A DNA stretch of 64,000 nucleotides from Tretioscincus oriximinensis (GCA_022410635.1 JAJVDF010000235.1:548952-612951); one strand, 5' to 3'. Counted from the first letter of the stretch, positions 36,801-51,800 are shown. Notes: generated by a model not told the origin, from the sequence alone. Program-made: numbers and translations.

Positions 36801-39800
36801 AATTTAAGGAGTTAAATATAAAAATTATATCCAGATGGTCGNCTAATTGTTGGCATGGGCATTCGGTTAGCGAGTCTTATAGCCATATGTAGTTTTGATG
36901 CCACTATGTATCAGCATTTTGGGATCTTATTCTAAACAAAATCTCTTTTATACTTAATATAGCCACCCCCAAAACAATTCAGTTTCTGATTTTGGGTGAT
37001 GTATCTGTTTTGAATAATACTTTTAATACTACTTATGTACTACAAATATGTGTTTGGGCGGCCCAAATGTCAACAGGTAGAGGATGGAAAAACAATTCTC
37101 TATGGTCGTTTCATACTTGGCTGGACTATTTAGTCGAATTATTAATGTTCGATGTTTTGAGAGAAAAATGATTAACCCTTTGGGGTATAAATGTAAGAAC
37201 CCAATGGCATGACCTATGGAGTCAGTTGATAGCCATTGGTGATTCGTGCGATCGTTACGTACTATTGAAGTACACTATAAGGATGGTCTCAGATTTGCGT
37301 TTGAATGTATAAGAACTCTTTTCTACATATATTGTTCAAAGCATGCAGGGGGTGGGTTGGGTTAGTATGGGTGTATAATTTTGAAAATCAAGAAAATTAC
37401 TTTGGAAAAAAAAAAGAATGCGATATACATGGAATTACATTTTATCAGTGTTCCCTAAAGTGTGCCATACTGATGACATGAAAGATAATTTAAGANAGAT
37501 GGTGACAGATTTCTTTAAAATTAGTACAGATGGTGCAAGACATGCCAAAAACACAGAAAGAAGCAAGTCAGGGAAACACTGAGTTATAAAATGTTGCAGT
37601 TGGGAGACAGATAAGCTACAATATATGTTGTTATTCAGCATGTGACTTCATTCTCCTGTGTGTTAGAATTAAGCTAGTTGTGTTGATATAAACATAAAGA
37701 AGCAGCTATGATTTACCATGAAATAGGTTCTTTGGACCTAGAATTTTGACCCGGTGAAGGTAGCACCCTAATTGCTTCGTTTATTTATTAAGCGCTATCA
37801 ATGTGCAGAGCATAATGTTTAAAATGGTTAAATGGATACGAGGATGGATGTCTGGATGTTGCCCCCGGGATGGAACAACAGGCAGGACTCCTGAAATACC
37901 ATTTGCAGGGAGTCATGAACAGGAGTATATTTTGCTTTCCTCTGTTCGGACTGCCGAGGTGCATCTGGTGGGCTTCTGTGTGANACAGAATGCTGGACTT
38001 GATGGGCTGTGGCCTGATCCAGTATGGCTCTTCTTATGTTCTTATGTAAAAAGCATTACAAATTATTTATCAGCTTGTTATTTTGTACAGCGAGTTTCAC
38101 AAAGTGCTACACTTTCACCTGAACTTATGCAAAGAGACGGGCCTTCTCATCTCCCCCTTCCCTCCTCTCGAGGGTTATGGTGTAATGCTGAAAAATGAAT
38201 GTCATAAACATCTCAGGAAAATGCTTATCACTGGGTTAATCTGACTGGGCAGAATTAGACAGGCTGAACTTGATGGCATTTAATGCTCCCGGGTGTCATT
38301 ATCTCCTAGCAAGCTCACTATCTTTCAAACCATATTGCAAGATTGTGTCAAGCAGAAAAGCAGTCGGAAAGCTGTTTATCACTTGGGCAGCTATCCAGAG
38401 AACAGCTGCAGAAGCAAAGACACTTAAGCCTACCTGTTTGCGTTCATGAAGCAGCTTTCAACAATTTGCATTCGTGCTGATTTTCCGTTGAAAACAATAA
38501 TTGCAAATTGTCCTTCTCTTTTGCCTGCTGCTACCCGAATAGAAATATACTTCTATTTTTGGTAAGGATTCGAGAATTATTTTGGACATTGATCCTGAAG
38601 AACTAGACAATGATTGTTGCATATTGGTACTAAACAGTCTTCCTTTTTGCTTTGCAAAAGATAACCTCCAATCTAAGCATGTCAGCCATTTTTGTTCCAA
38701 TAAAAATAGTCAATGATTACTTCTTTTCATTTTTTTAAAGTTGCCATTCAAACTTAGTATTTCCTTTGCCCTGTTTTCATCCTTTTATTTGGGAGTTGAA
38801 CAGGATTTTGTTTACATTTCAGGGGAAAGCCTAATCTATTGGACATGGGATCTCTGATGATCAAACCAATTCAGCGTGTTATGAAATATCCCTTGCTGTT
38901 ATGTGAACTCTTGAACGCAACACCCATGGCCCACCCAGACCACAAAGCACTGCAAGAAGCGCTGACTGCTGTGAAAAGCATGAATACAAATATAAATGAA
39001 CTTAAAAGAAGAAAAGATTTAGGTAAGAGAAAGTCAACCAAATAAAAAAGAAAGCACCTATGTCATTTACATAAAGCTTTCTAGGGAATTTGGTGAGGAA
39101 AAAAATATGCCCCTTCAGTATTGCTAGCTACTGTTCCCATCATGGTTTGCCATGTTTTAGATTGCAAAGCATCTATCACCAAGGGTGAGTTCAAATTGCA
39201 TCCCCTACCCACCCATTCCCATGGGATTATCCCTCACCCCCAGAGGAAGCATCTAAAATTCCCTCCCAAGCCTTACGTACCTCATTGGACATGAATGAAA
39301 ACCTTAATTCTGGCTTTGATTCATGCCAGGAAAGGAGAAAACCACTCCTCTTCCAGTCAGCTGTATCAAAGGAGTTGTGACCAGCAGAGAAGGTTGGGTA
39401 TTCCTTCTTCTGGTGCTCTCAAACACCAAAGACAAGGGAGGGAGGACCTCATCTGCACCTTCCCCATATACCTCCCAGGGCATAAAACCCTCTCAGCTTC
39501 TTCTTGGAATACCATAATTTGGGACTTCATAGGAGTCATAATTCAGCAACATCCAAAGGACTTCCAACCCCACTATGTTTCGGAAACTTCAGTGCATGAA
39601 AAACATATCTAAAGCTGCTTCTCTTGCACTGAGTTGGACTCTTTTCTCCTGTGAAATGGGCTGCATGTTGACACAGGTCTTCTACAGCTGCAGAAGGATT
39701 GGCAAGAAGACACTTCAAGAAGAACCCTTCAAAATGGGAGCCGCAGAGATGGCAGTTCAATTGACAACCCACTTGCTGAGGTTCTCTGAAGCCAATATAG

Positions 39801-42800
39801 CCCTTTAGGGAAGCCCATCCAGTACCAAGGCCAGTGCTGTGGAGAGATGGCCCTATAGATGGTGACAACTGAAGTCAGGAGCCTACAAAGCGGGTGTCCT
39901 GCCATTGAACATAGGATTGAANCATCATCACCTTTGTAAATACTGGGCTTCATCAGGTTAATTATGAATAAGGTACCAAACATTCTGCCAGTTATGTCTA
40001 TCGTAAAGTATGAAATATTTAATTTGCTTCAAATCAGCTCTATGAATTCCTTCATTTGCTTAAGGCATATAATAATTTTGGGACTTGCCCCATGTTCTGT
40101 TTGAGCTTCTCCCAAGCAAATTCTCTTGGGATTTAGATTATAAAGGCATGAAAATTATCATAGCAGACAGGATTATATATTCTGCAGTGAATAGCATCAG
40201 TGCAGCAACTGCAAACAAGAAGAGCAATTAGAGAGATGGATTTTTAAAAGCTTATAAAGCTATAAGGATTTTCATCATCTCTATTATTTCCATACAAATG
40301 AAACGTGGGGTTCTTCTTTGCTTCATCTCTGTCTCTCCTCCTCCCGCTCTGATTCTCCTGGCTTTCAAGGAAAGTACATAACACGGGCAGGCTATAAATG
40401 TGAATGGTTATCATTGATCTAATTTACTTAATTGCAGTGCTGAAGTATAAGAAGAATGATGAAGAGGAATCTCTCAAAGAGAAATTTGCAAGGTTGAATA
40501 TTCACTCAATAAGTAAGAAGTCAAAAAGAGTTACTGGACATCTGAAAATTCTTACTGGAGGACCTCAGGTAGCATATAATGTTTTGCTTGTCTTTGGTCC
40601 TTTCTGTACTGGGACTTTTCTGGAATATTTTGGAATACGGCTTCATGATATTAATAGAATTTGCTCTAAATGGGTTAAGATTAATTTTGAATGGGAGCTA
40701 CTGTCTTAGTCTACACTAGCATGCAGATGACAAGTCGTGTTCTGAGATACATCCCACAAAAAGGTCAAATCCAGAAAGTGCTTAATTGTGCATTATAGAT
40801 GATTGAAAAAGACCTTGTACNCTGAATTATAAACTAAAGGAATTTCTTAAAATTTTATTTTGGAATGTTCACTTTCTGTTTCTCTTTCTCATCTATCCTG
40901 AATTTCAAGTTAGAGTGCATAATAGAATTAGAATATATGAATTTGTGTTTATCAATACAAACATTGTATTGTCAAAACATCTCACATGCCCCAACCCCCA
41001 AATCAATACAAGGAGAGAGCAAAGGAAGAGGAATGTGCTTTTCCTCTTATCTGAAGACCAAAATAAAGAGGTACATTTTCTTTAAGAAAACTGGTTGAAG
41101 AGGAATCCTGAAGTGCAATTTAGTAGGGTTTGCTAAGACTGTTTTGAAACATTTAAAACTGCCACTCACACTCAGATTACATTTCAATCACACAGTAAAG
41201 ATTTTTTAATCAGACTTTCAGGGGNGTTGGTTTTCCCCAGGAGTAATGGAAATTGATCTCAGTTCATATGCATATTTGCTGTGTAATATAGATGTAGCCT
41301 CAAACATAATGTAGCCTCAAACATAGATTCAGGGATACATAAGATAGCACATCCAGCTTAAGAAATAGCTATAAGCTTGAGGTGGAAGATAAACATTTAA
41401 TATAAAGTTCATATAGTAATTAGTAATGGACACAAATTGATTCTGTATTCACTAGTCAATACCAAAATCTTCAGGGAGAAAAGGCTTATTTTATCTTACT
41501 ATTTATATTTGGCATTTGAGAATCNTCAGAGGACCTGTCCAGGGTGCTGAAAACATTCCTGATCTGTAGGCATGTCTCAGAAACACTGTATAGCCTGTTG
41601 AAATCATGCTGGAACTCTGGGCTTGAGGGGGAATCCTAACCAAACCACCTCAGGAAAGGGAGACACATAGTTTGGGGGGGAGTGGATGAAACACATTATG
41701 AGGTGCAGAATGCTGGAGATCTTTGCATTTTCTGCACTGGCTTCTAAATTTATTTTAAAATCTCTCTCTCATTCCTCTTATACTTAGACCACAGAGTGAG
41801 CAAGTCCAAGTCTTGCACAAATTCATCTCCTAAACAATAATTCTATTGCTATGCAAAGCATATACTGGACTCAATAGTCTGAATGATCTCACTGCACTAA
41901 ATTGCATCTGGGAACATGGGAAGTATGAATTTCAATAGAAAGACTTAAAGCGGTAGGAAGTGAGTTCAACATTTTAATAGCTTTAGAGCTGAGCTATTAT
42001 CATACATCTGTTGTGTATTTCAGGTAAAAGATGAAACCTTTAACAAGGAGGAGAAGTTATTCAGAAGTTTAGAAAAGACAGTAAAGTTGTGTGTGAAGAA
42101 CATTTCATTGTCTTTGCAACATCTAAAGGTGAGGGTATCAGCACTGAAAAAGAAATATCTGCATGCTATTTGCATCTTAAATATGGTTATAGTACAGTAT
42201 TCATGTGACAGCTACTGAATTTTGAAAACAGTTCTGATGTTGCCATCATAACCTGCTGAAATGTCCTATTATGTGTAGCTGTTAGGCTGGATTCCGTAGA
42301 ATGATTGCAGTTACTAAGAGGGGGTTGTCTCCAAATGGAATGTGGGAGTTCCCTGGGAATAAGTACAGTATTTCCATTGATCTACCCATCCCATTTCATT
42401 ATCAGGTGTTCCCTGGTCTCGTGTATTTATTCAATGCAGGACTACACAGGTTTATGGACACCAAGGGTATAAATGGGTATTAGGATGGATATCTGGATGC
42501 TGCCTCCGGGGTGGAGCAACAGGCAGCACTCCTGAAATATCATTTGCAGGGAGACATGAACAGGTGCATATTTTGCTTTCTTCTGTTCAGACTGCCCAGG
42601 TGCATCTGGTGGGCCTCTGTGTGACACAGAATGCTGGACTAGATGGGCTCTAGCCCNATCCAATATGACTCTTCTTATATTCTTACATTATAAATGTTCT
42701 TCATTTATTTACTTACATTTATATTTTGCCCTGTACCCCAAGGTCTCAGGGCAGGTCGCAATAAAAAACCATAAAACAGATTAAAACAAAACAATTAAAA

Positions 42801-45800
42801 ATAGAACAGACCCTTCAAAGAGAGGGGAATTTTTGGCTGAGCCAAAGGCAAGAGTGAACAAGTATGTCTTCTCCAGACATCTAAATGTGTACAGTATAGG
42901 TGCCAGATGCACCTCAGAGTGGAAAGAATTCCACAACCTGGGGACTATCACAGAGAAGGCCCTCCCATGTGTCCTCAGACCTTTGAAGAGTGAAGGAGGT
43001 GGGACTGNCAGAGGACCTTGGTGGGGAGGCAGATGTATAAGGGAGAAGGTTTCCTTCAGCTATTCAATGTACCAGTTGTGTGTGTAAGTGCGGGAATGAT
43101 AGATTTAGTTTTCGGATATCTTTGCATGTTTGTTCACATCTTTGTGTTATTGTTATGGAGGCTGTTGTCTTTGTTTAATTAAACTCAAATAAAATTTATT
43201 AAAAATAAAAAGTCCCTCACAACAGGCTCTGAAGCTTCTCCAAATCAGGCCATCCAACCAACAATTTTTAGTCTCCACGTAGTTTATTGTACCAGAGCTA
43301 CAACCATTAACCTTTCATTCGGATGTGCAATTGCATTCAGTGCTCAGCATTTTTCTCTGCTCATTCCATCATTTTCAGGTGTCTGCACTTTTGATTGCCC
43401 AGAGTGCAACTGAACTTCAAGATTTTCTTCTTGAGAGAGAAGATGAAAAAAGTGCTTCTTCAGACACATTGATCAATGCCAAAAAATCCAGTGAAGAATT
43501 TGTAAGTTTGCAAATAAGTTGATTTCAAATTACACGAGACAAAAAAACCTGCTGAAAGTGTGTTTCATAACAATCGTGAGAAGTTTTGAAGGCTGTGTCT
43601 GGATGTAGCCTAAAATGGAAATAAAGTGAGATGATGAAAGTGTAATCACCTCCTAAATCATGTGAGACTTCTGTGTGGCAATACATGCTGAATGATGTGA
43701 CAAAGGATATAAGGCAGCTACTTGGGTGCCCATTTTTAAAAATCTCACTACCACTAGAAAATGAGGTATACACACCCTACAGCAATGTCAAATTAACAGC
43801 CCTCCTGATGTTCCTCAACCACAACTCCCAACATTCCCATTTGGTTTAGCAGAGTGGGCACATTGCTAGGAGTGGAATGCAATGTTGGGAGTTGTGGTTC
43901 AGGAGCATCTGTTGACATCTCTGGCCTACAGTCAAAATGTGCAATAGCCAGTTCTGCCAATATGAGAAGGAATAAGTGCCAATTCTCTACTTGCTTTGCA
44001 TAATGATATTTGAAAAGTGTTTCTCTGGTGTTGATTTGTTTTTCTCCTCTGTCTACATCAAGGCAAACTGTGCAGAGAAAATGGTTTTGACCCCATTGTC
44101 AGCATTGCAAGCCCTTTTCCCAGGTCCTCAGAAGCTCATCCAGAAGCGTTATGACAAACTTTTAGACTGCAATAGCCACCAGCAGAAGGCTTCCGGGGAA
44201 GAAATGGATCTGGCTAGAAAAGAATATGAAGCTCTCAATGCACAACTTGTGGAAGAACTCCAGGCGTTCAACAGAGGTGCAAAGACGATTGTAACACATT
44301 GCCTGTGTTGTTTCATAACTCTTCTAAGGGACCTGATGCTTTCCTCACTACAATCTTATTCTGCAGAGGAAGTCTTTGTACCAGTGAGTAGTAGCTTTCG
44401 TTACAATTTTATCAAGATGAGAAAGATGTCCATCAAACTTCTACTTACTTTTATAAGTATTTCTGCTATTCCTTCTGTGCTACCTTGGTTTTTCATTTTC
44501 CCTACTGGATATGTTTTTTCAGCAAAGATTCAGCTCTTCATTTCCATTGTCGTAAAATAGAAGAAAAAAGCTTGTCTTCAAGATTCTGAGGATACTATAT
44601 ATTCTGAGTAAACTAGATGAGTAGCCCATAATATGGGTTTCAATACTGAAGGCCACCAGCAGCTGGGACAGGTGTGGCAGTGAGGCAACACTGCAGTAAT
44701 AACATAATGCCATTTTCTCCCTCCCCCTCTTCCCCTCCCCCTCCACCAGCACCCCACTTAGACATGCTATGCCATGTATGCTGCTGTGTATGCAAGTTTT
44801 TTGTTGTTCTTTGGGAAAGTGCATGCGCGCGCATGGGTCTGTGTGAGAGAGATGCCAAGTTGTGCCATGATTGGTCCATAAGGACCACTCGAATCTTCTT
44901 GGGCTCACTGATATCTCTCTTATTAATAGTACATATAGGCCAAGTCCATGCTTCCCTTTGGGAATGATCCATGGAGGCCATTTCAAATGGTCAATGTCTC
45001 AGCTAGCCAGGACCTTCTGCATGCTGGGCATATGAATATTTTTCATCCTGTCCCAATAGTCGTGGCTTGTGAATAGCCTGTTCTTGACCTGGCATGCCTC
45101 AACTATCCTTTGTCATAGGAGGGCCTATGGACAACTTTTAAACTGCCTAGACAAGTAAACTTGTCTTGGAACTCAGTTGCGTTACGCTGTGGATACTCCA
45201 TTCTAGCAATATCCTGCTAAACAACTGAAGAAAATTCCACATTCTCTCTAGATTGAGGACTTTTTTCCTCATGCTGGTGTAAAGAGACTTCTGAACTCAC
45301 TGGTAGAACATAGTGAATCAGAATGCCTGAATTGACCTCCTTCTCAGAGCTGGTTTGTAATACCAATAGGCTTGATTCTGTAAATTCAGGGGCATTGGTA
45401 TTACAACCCAGAAGTAACTAGGTGGGCATTTTAAGTTTTCTGATCAACTATGTACTACCAGTGGGTGTGGAGGTCTCTCTATATACATGGACATAGCAAA
45501 GAGGTAATTGTGTTAGTCATTGTCCAGAAAGTCAAGCAAGGAAGGCTTGTAGCACTTTAGAAACAAACAAGAGAACATTAGGCAGCATGAGCTAGCACAG
45601 ACAATTCTGAAGAAGTAGACTTGTTTAGGAAAGTTCATGACGTTTATCTTTCTCTTGTTAGTCTGCAAACTGGTACAAAACCCCCATCTTGCTAGACTAC
45701 ATGAAGATACGTTTTGCTACACACCCTGTTAGGCTATTGAAATGAGTCCTCTAGGGGGTCTAAGGATAGGAGCTTCCATTCCCACCTAGCCATCATAGCT

Positions 45801-48800
45801 TTGGGTGTGTGTGTGTTAAACTCCAAAGCTTGTACAAACATTGAGATGGCATGAGAAGTGAGATTTAAATAAGTAATGGCACAATCCAAATTACCTGATC
45901 TGGATTGTACACAGTAAATACAAAATTGCCCGAACTTGCTGAAAAGTCAGTTTGCCAGACATTTCCAAGTAAAANTGGATGCAGTATTTCACTATGGGGC
46001 GTTGCCCACACTGAGTCTTATACTGGGTTATATCTTGGGACAGAGCTTGGCCATCCACATGCCAGTGTAAACTATGGCAGGCTCAGTGTGCAGAGCCTGA
46101 TATAGCTCAGTGTGCAGGGCCTGGATTTCAGAGCAAAAATTACAGCAGTCATGCTAACTTCAGTCCTGAATAAGTTTTCCAGGTTTAGTTCAGTTCTTTG
46201 GGACTGAAATTGGATTCAAATATATGTGTCTGACTCTGGCCTATGTTTGATTTCACTTAATCCTGGGTTATATTTCAGCCAACTTGTTAAATGCATTAGT
46301 TTTGACCTTGTTGTTTTCAATTAAACTGAAGGAGGAGGAGAAGAAAGAGAGGAAGAAGAAGAAGAAAGAGAAAAAAGAGAAGGAGGAGGAGGAGGAGAGG
46401 AAGAGGAAGAGGAAGAAGAGGAAGAAGAGGAAGAGGAAGAAGAGGAAGANNNNNNNNNNNNNNNNNNNNNNNNNNNNNNNNNNNNNNNNNNNNNNNNNNN
46501 NNNNNNNNNNNNNNNNNAAGAAGAAGAAGAAGAAGAAGAAGAAGAAGAAGAAGAAGAAGAAGAAGAAGAAGAAGAAGAAGAAGAAGAAGAAGAAGAAGAA
46601 GAAGAAGAAGAACTGGGTTCTTATACCCCGAAAGGGACTCAAAGAAGCTTACAAGAGTATTTTTCACCAAAGGCTTACGTTCTATCTTCCTCACTAGGCT
46701 GTTGTGATTCCCATTTATCTACTTGCAGTCAGTTGCAATTTCTTGCAATTCTTGCTTTCGAATAGCTGGGTTGGCTAGAGCTACAGGCTAATGGAAGGTG
46801 CTCACCACTCCCCACACCCAACCCAGAGCTTCAAAACCCGATCTTCCAGATGAGAGACCATTTCCTTAGCGACTGAGCCATTTGTGCCTGCTTATCACGA
46901 ATACCTGAGATGCATTGTTTTTAATCTAACNATGGCTCTTTCCACACTAGGCTTTATTTTGGTATATATCTTGAAATTTTAGGGGCCTGCCATAGCCTAT
47001 ACTAGCATACTGATAGATAGGCTCCTATTCCAAGAATACTGTATATCCCAAAATTAAGTCTAGTGCAAAAAGAATGTATTTGTGCATACGGAAGCTTTTT
47101 TTCACTCCATTGTCCCAGAAAATGTTACTTTTTTTTGCATATTCCATATATTGTTTTTGATAATGCTTTCCTCTTGGTAGCACATGCTCATTTGTGCATT
47201 AATATAAGCAGCAGTACTGTGTGTAGAGCACACTCTAGTGGCAATTGGTAATCATTTTATGGATCTGCTAAGTTTTGTACTACCCAGTTGGATATTTTTC
47301 CGCATCTATAACTCAGCATGGTTTCTGGATAATAAACACTTCTCCATGTTTCTATATATTATTAATTTTCAATTAATATATGCAGCTATGAAATGAAAGG
47401 GTTTGGGTTTCTCCCTTCTAAGAGAGCGGCAAGTTGAGTACTTATTTTATGTACAGCATGGGGTTGAACAGGAGAGGGGGAAAGAAGCAAATAAAATATT
47501 TATTTGAGAAAGAAATAGTGTCACTTTTCAAANATATGCAGGAAAAACAATAGCGGCATGATTATTTCACTTACCAATACATGCAAAACAATAGCGGCAT
47601 GCACATTTTCACTTTCCAATACATTAACAAACTTAATTCCTTTTAGAAATCCTCTATTTCTCACTTCATTCTAATTCAGGAAGGTTCTTATTAATTAAAA
47701 ATTGCTGTATTGCTTGGATCTAGCAGTCAAACAACCCCAAATGCTAAACTGGTAGCAAGTAAAACAGGTTGTTTAATCAGTGAACATAAACATGCCTGGG
47801 AATATTCAGCATGGTGATCTGGGATTAATTAAAACCTTCCAGATTCTTCTTCACTGTATAAAGAAAAGGAACATTTTATTTCGTTGAGGTGCAAAAATGA
47901 TCAAGGGCTGGAGCACCCACTGCAACATATAGGCCTCTTCAGCCTCAAAAGTTGGCATTTAAGAGGTAATCTAATTGAAGTATACTGCTCAAAAGAATTA
48001 AGGGATTACTTTAACATAACGGTGTATGTTAAAGTGTTCTCTTAATTGTTTTGAGCAGTATATATAAAACTATGCATGGGATGGTAAAGTGAATCGAGAA
48101 AAAAACATTTTCTCTTTCATATAATACTAGAGGTGGGGGTAGTTAGCAGCCTGGGTAGGTTCAAGATAGGATTAGATAAATTTATGGAAGACACATGGAT
48201 CAATAGTTATTAGAACGGAAAAACAGGAAGTTTTCCTGAAATACTGTTTGCTGGGAATCAAGAACTGAACAAGTGAAGGTTTTATCTTCTACTTGGGGTT
48301 GCCCTGACAGAATGCTAGACTAGATGGGATATGGCCCAATTCAGCAGGTCTCCTCAATTCTTGTGTTCTACCATGGGAGTCCAAGGAGAGAATAGTGCCC
48401 TTTCAGCACTTGATCTTCGGAATAGTCTCAGTGGTTAGTAGGAACACAGCATGGCTCCCTTGGCTTACCTTGAGTGTTAGTTAGAATCATGGGGAACATG
48501 GACATGAACAGGAATTATGGATGTGATGAGGTAGGCCTTCTGCTACACATATGGTTTGTCTCATCTTCACATAGTATGTGATCCATCCCTTGCCCAATCA
48601 TGCCCATCCAGATGTCGAAACAGAACTCTAATTTGCATCACATTTGCACGACTATACACATGTGTTTATAACTCTTGTATCTTGTCAAGTGAACGATCTA
48701 GTAGATAGTTAGTTATCTGTGTATCCTTCAATGCATATATATATCCTGATTTTTGTACCTTTTAACTGATTATGTAATCCTGAACCTCTCTTGAATTTGT

Positions 48801-51800
48801 AGTTATCTTCTCCCGGTATCTTTGATATTCAGCATCAGATCCTCGAAGAGATACACAATCTGAATTTTGTCAAAGAGAAAGAAAACAACAGCATAACCTT
48901 TATTGAGAGAAAGCTGAGTTTTGAAAAAAAGAAATCCTCTCCTATCCAGGTTTGTAATTCATCTTGCATGGTAAGGTCAATGTATGAAAATGGTTTTATT
49001 GTGTTTCATTGCAAATGGAGATAAATAGTTTTTAGGAGAAGAAGAAAAACCTGGCTTTTATACCCAGCACTTCTCATCCGAAGGGACTCAGACCATCTTA
49101 CAAGGTTAATTTCCACCCAAAGGCCTTACATCTAACCTATTTTTCACATCAGATTAGTNGTGGTACTCATTAATCTACTTAAAATGTAGGTTGCAAATCT
49201 ACTTTCTTTTAAATAGCTGAATTGGTTGAGGCTGAGGCCACCCCAGTCCACAGCTGACCCAGGGCTTCGAGAACAGGTCTCTTAACGACGGTGCCCCGTG
49301 TGCCACTTTGTTGTTATTGTTGAATGTTGTCTATAAAAAACCCTAATTATTTATTATTATTACCATCACCCTCCACCTTTTGAATGATTTCTTTATTTTA
49401 TTTATTCAGGAATTTATATCCCCCAAAGGTCCCAGGGTGGGTTATAAGAAATTAAAAACACATTAGTTTTTTAAAAATAAAATAAAAATAAATAATATAT
49501 ATTTGCTCAGCTTCAAGAAAGATTGTCTCTTCCTGTGAACCTCAGCACAGGTAGCTAGATCTTAAATATCTCTGGGAGAGGGGTGGCAGAGGGAGCAAAC
49601 TTAAGGCCATGTTGTCAAAAGCTACTTCATGCAAACAAACAAAAACCAGTGTATTCACAATAACCTACAAAGCACCTCCTTGCATACTGAGAATAGATTA
49701 TGATTTAGAGGCAGTTGCAATCTTATTTGGTTCCTTATTTATTATGTATATTTTACTATACTATTAGCTTCCAGAAGAGGTGGTGTTAGCTGCATAAAGC
49801 TTTAAGCCAGGGNTAGACAAGTTCATGGAATAGCTAATAGGATGGAAAAGCAGACAGGATTCCTGAAAATACATTTTCAAGGAGTCAAGAACGAGACTGC
49901 CCAAGTGCAATTAATGGCCTCTGTGTGAGGCAGAATGCTGGACTAGATGGGCTCTGGTCCCATTCAGCAGGGCTCCCCCTACTCACTGCTTTGACCTGGC
50001 CTTTGGTTGAAGAAATGTCAACCAAAGACATAGTATTTTGATACTGTTTTAATGTGCTAATTTTGTACTGATTTTTTTTATGGTTGCCCATCCTGTGATG
50101 GGTATAGGGTGGGGTATAAATAAATAAATAAAACGTTCCTATGTTTCCATCGCATAATCTAATTTATCCTACTATCCATTAAGGAAGTCCTTTAAGATGC
50201 CTTTATAGTGATGGCATAGATATTTTTTTAAGTTGACATCTGATGCCCAGTGAAAGCTGTCAGGAGCCATCACAGTGTAGAAGTCTATAACTTGTCATTA
50301 TATAAATAAAATAGCATAATCCCTGGATTGCTTACTTTTTCACCTTATAATTCAAGACGTGGATTGCCACACAGTCTCTGACATTTTACAGGCTGACTTT
50401 AAAGTGCTTTCAAGTTCTTGACATTTGGTGGATAGCTGTGTTGAAACTGGAGAGGCAGGGGGAAAATATTTTTATATAACTATTCATAAAAGGTTAATCT
50501 TACAACAGCCAGTATAAAAGAAAACACATCTACCTGTATCAAACCACTTGTTTGATACAGTAATAAGNATGAGCTGAACTCACATTCATCCCATGCAAAG
50601 GAGGTTAGAAGTTAAAAGATTGTTGCATGCTTTCTCTAACAGTCCTGGCTCTGTTTGGCACCACTAAATTGCATGCAAAAAATATACCAAGCAGCAAAAT
50701 TACCCACTTGCTGTTTATGTCATTGCCACAGTTCGTAGGCTGACCGGATAACCCCTTTGGGGGTGGGTGGGTTTAGAAACCTGGGTTTGGAGTGCCTCAC
50801 GTTTTTTGCTGAGGAAATTTTTTTCAAACAAAGTTTTTTTTCGGAAAAAAATTCTTTTTTTAATTTTTTTTTCCTCAGGAAAAACCGGAAGGCACCGCAA
50901 ATAATATAGGTTAGCCTATAATATAGAGCTCATTGTGTGAGGCCTGCATTGCGCAACGGCTTACACGAGTATGTATGTCTCTGATTTACATGTTTGTAGG
51001 AATGCTGAGGCTCTGCTCACTCCTGTTCCANAATACTTCACATGAATTAGATGTGGAAGCTAGCCTAGATTCAGGAAGTCATAGTATTTGAAGGAGCATC
51101 TCCTTCCATACATATCTGTCTGCACCTTAAGTTCTTCTGATGAGGCTCTCCTGATAGTCCCACTCCTTCACTTGTCAAAGGGGTTGTGGAAAGACCCAGG
51201 TTGAGGAATTCCCTCCNCTCTGAGGTGCATAAGGAACCTATGCTGTACACATTTAAACATCTGGCTGAGCCAAAAATTCTCCTCCCTTTGAAGGCACTTT
51301 TCTACTTTTAATTGTTCTATTTTAATATGCTGTACGATGGATTTTTTTGTGATCCGCCCTGAAACCTTTGGGTATCTATGTTTTATTGTGGAATAAAGAA
51401 TATTTGACTGATTGCCTCTGTAACTTACATTTCAGTCAAGGCAGGAAGGTTGACTGTACAGCAGCAGGAGATCAAAGTCAAAGTTCTTTTTCTTTTTTGC
51501 GCTAAAGCAGGGATGGGGAACCTAAGACCCATGGAACCATTTAGTCCGGCCCACAGTATGCTCCTAAAGGAACCATTAGACTTCCCTGGCTAAACAGGTG
51601 TTCACACTTTGTTAAAACATGAAATGGNATATAAAAACAGAAAGGAGGAAGGTCCTAGGGGACAGGGGCATGGGGGGCATTGAAAACTCTGTAATTTTGT
51701 GAGTCCAGATGGGGAAGGGGGCATGGGCAGAGGCAGGGGATGTGACTGGATGGTGATGTGACCTGGCCAGGAGGAAGAGTGGTTCAGGTAGGGGTGTGTG

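Larger units (their letters stand above)
27350..38822 (+). other. ARHGEF38 intron 5 (11.5 kb retroelement cluster)
   Basis: CR1 28098-28237, L2 28238-29990, CR1 with MITE 30535-30935, palindrome 31432-31505, L2 31600-32312, L2 32655-33400, L2 33990-34368, L1 34400-37415 and CR1 37800-38048. Unassigned: 27350-28090, 30940-31430, 33420-33960, 37430-37790 and 38060-38822. Confidence 0.7.
42129..43378 (+). other. ARHGEF38 intron 8
   Basis: CR1 3' end 42425-42690 and reverse L2 fragment 42700-43090 lie back to back. The rest is short AT-rich sequence. Confidence 0.7.
44384..48802 (+). other. ARHGEF38 intron 10
   Basis: PLE-like foldback 45548-45690, MITE-like copies at 45995 and 46937, SINE with purine tract 46331-46888, and CR1 with MITE 47890-48375. 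44560-45500 and 47080-47880 hold nothing I can identify; 47523-47625 has AACAATAGCGGCATG repeated twice about 60 bp apart. Confidence 0.6.

Noticed and set aside
39295..39868. Roughly 100-codon open frames on both strands in intron 6
   Set aside because: No similarity to anything I know; length is within chance for this composition. Left as unassigned sequence.
44519..44986. 155-residue and overlapping frames on both strands in intron 10
   Set aside because: No recognisable domain, no codon-like pattern, overlapping shadows.
46268..46697. Long Lys-, Phe- and Leu-rich open frames on both strands
   Set aside because: They are translations of the purine tract and the n gap, not genes.
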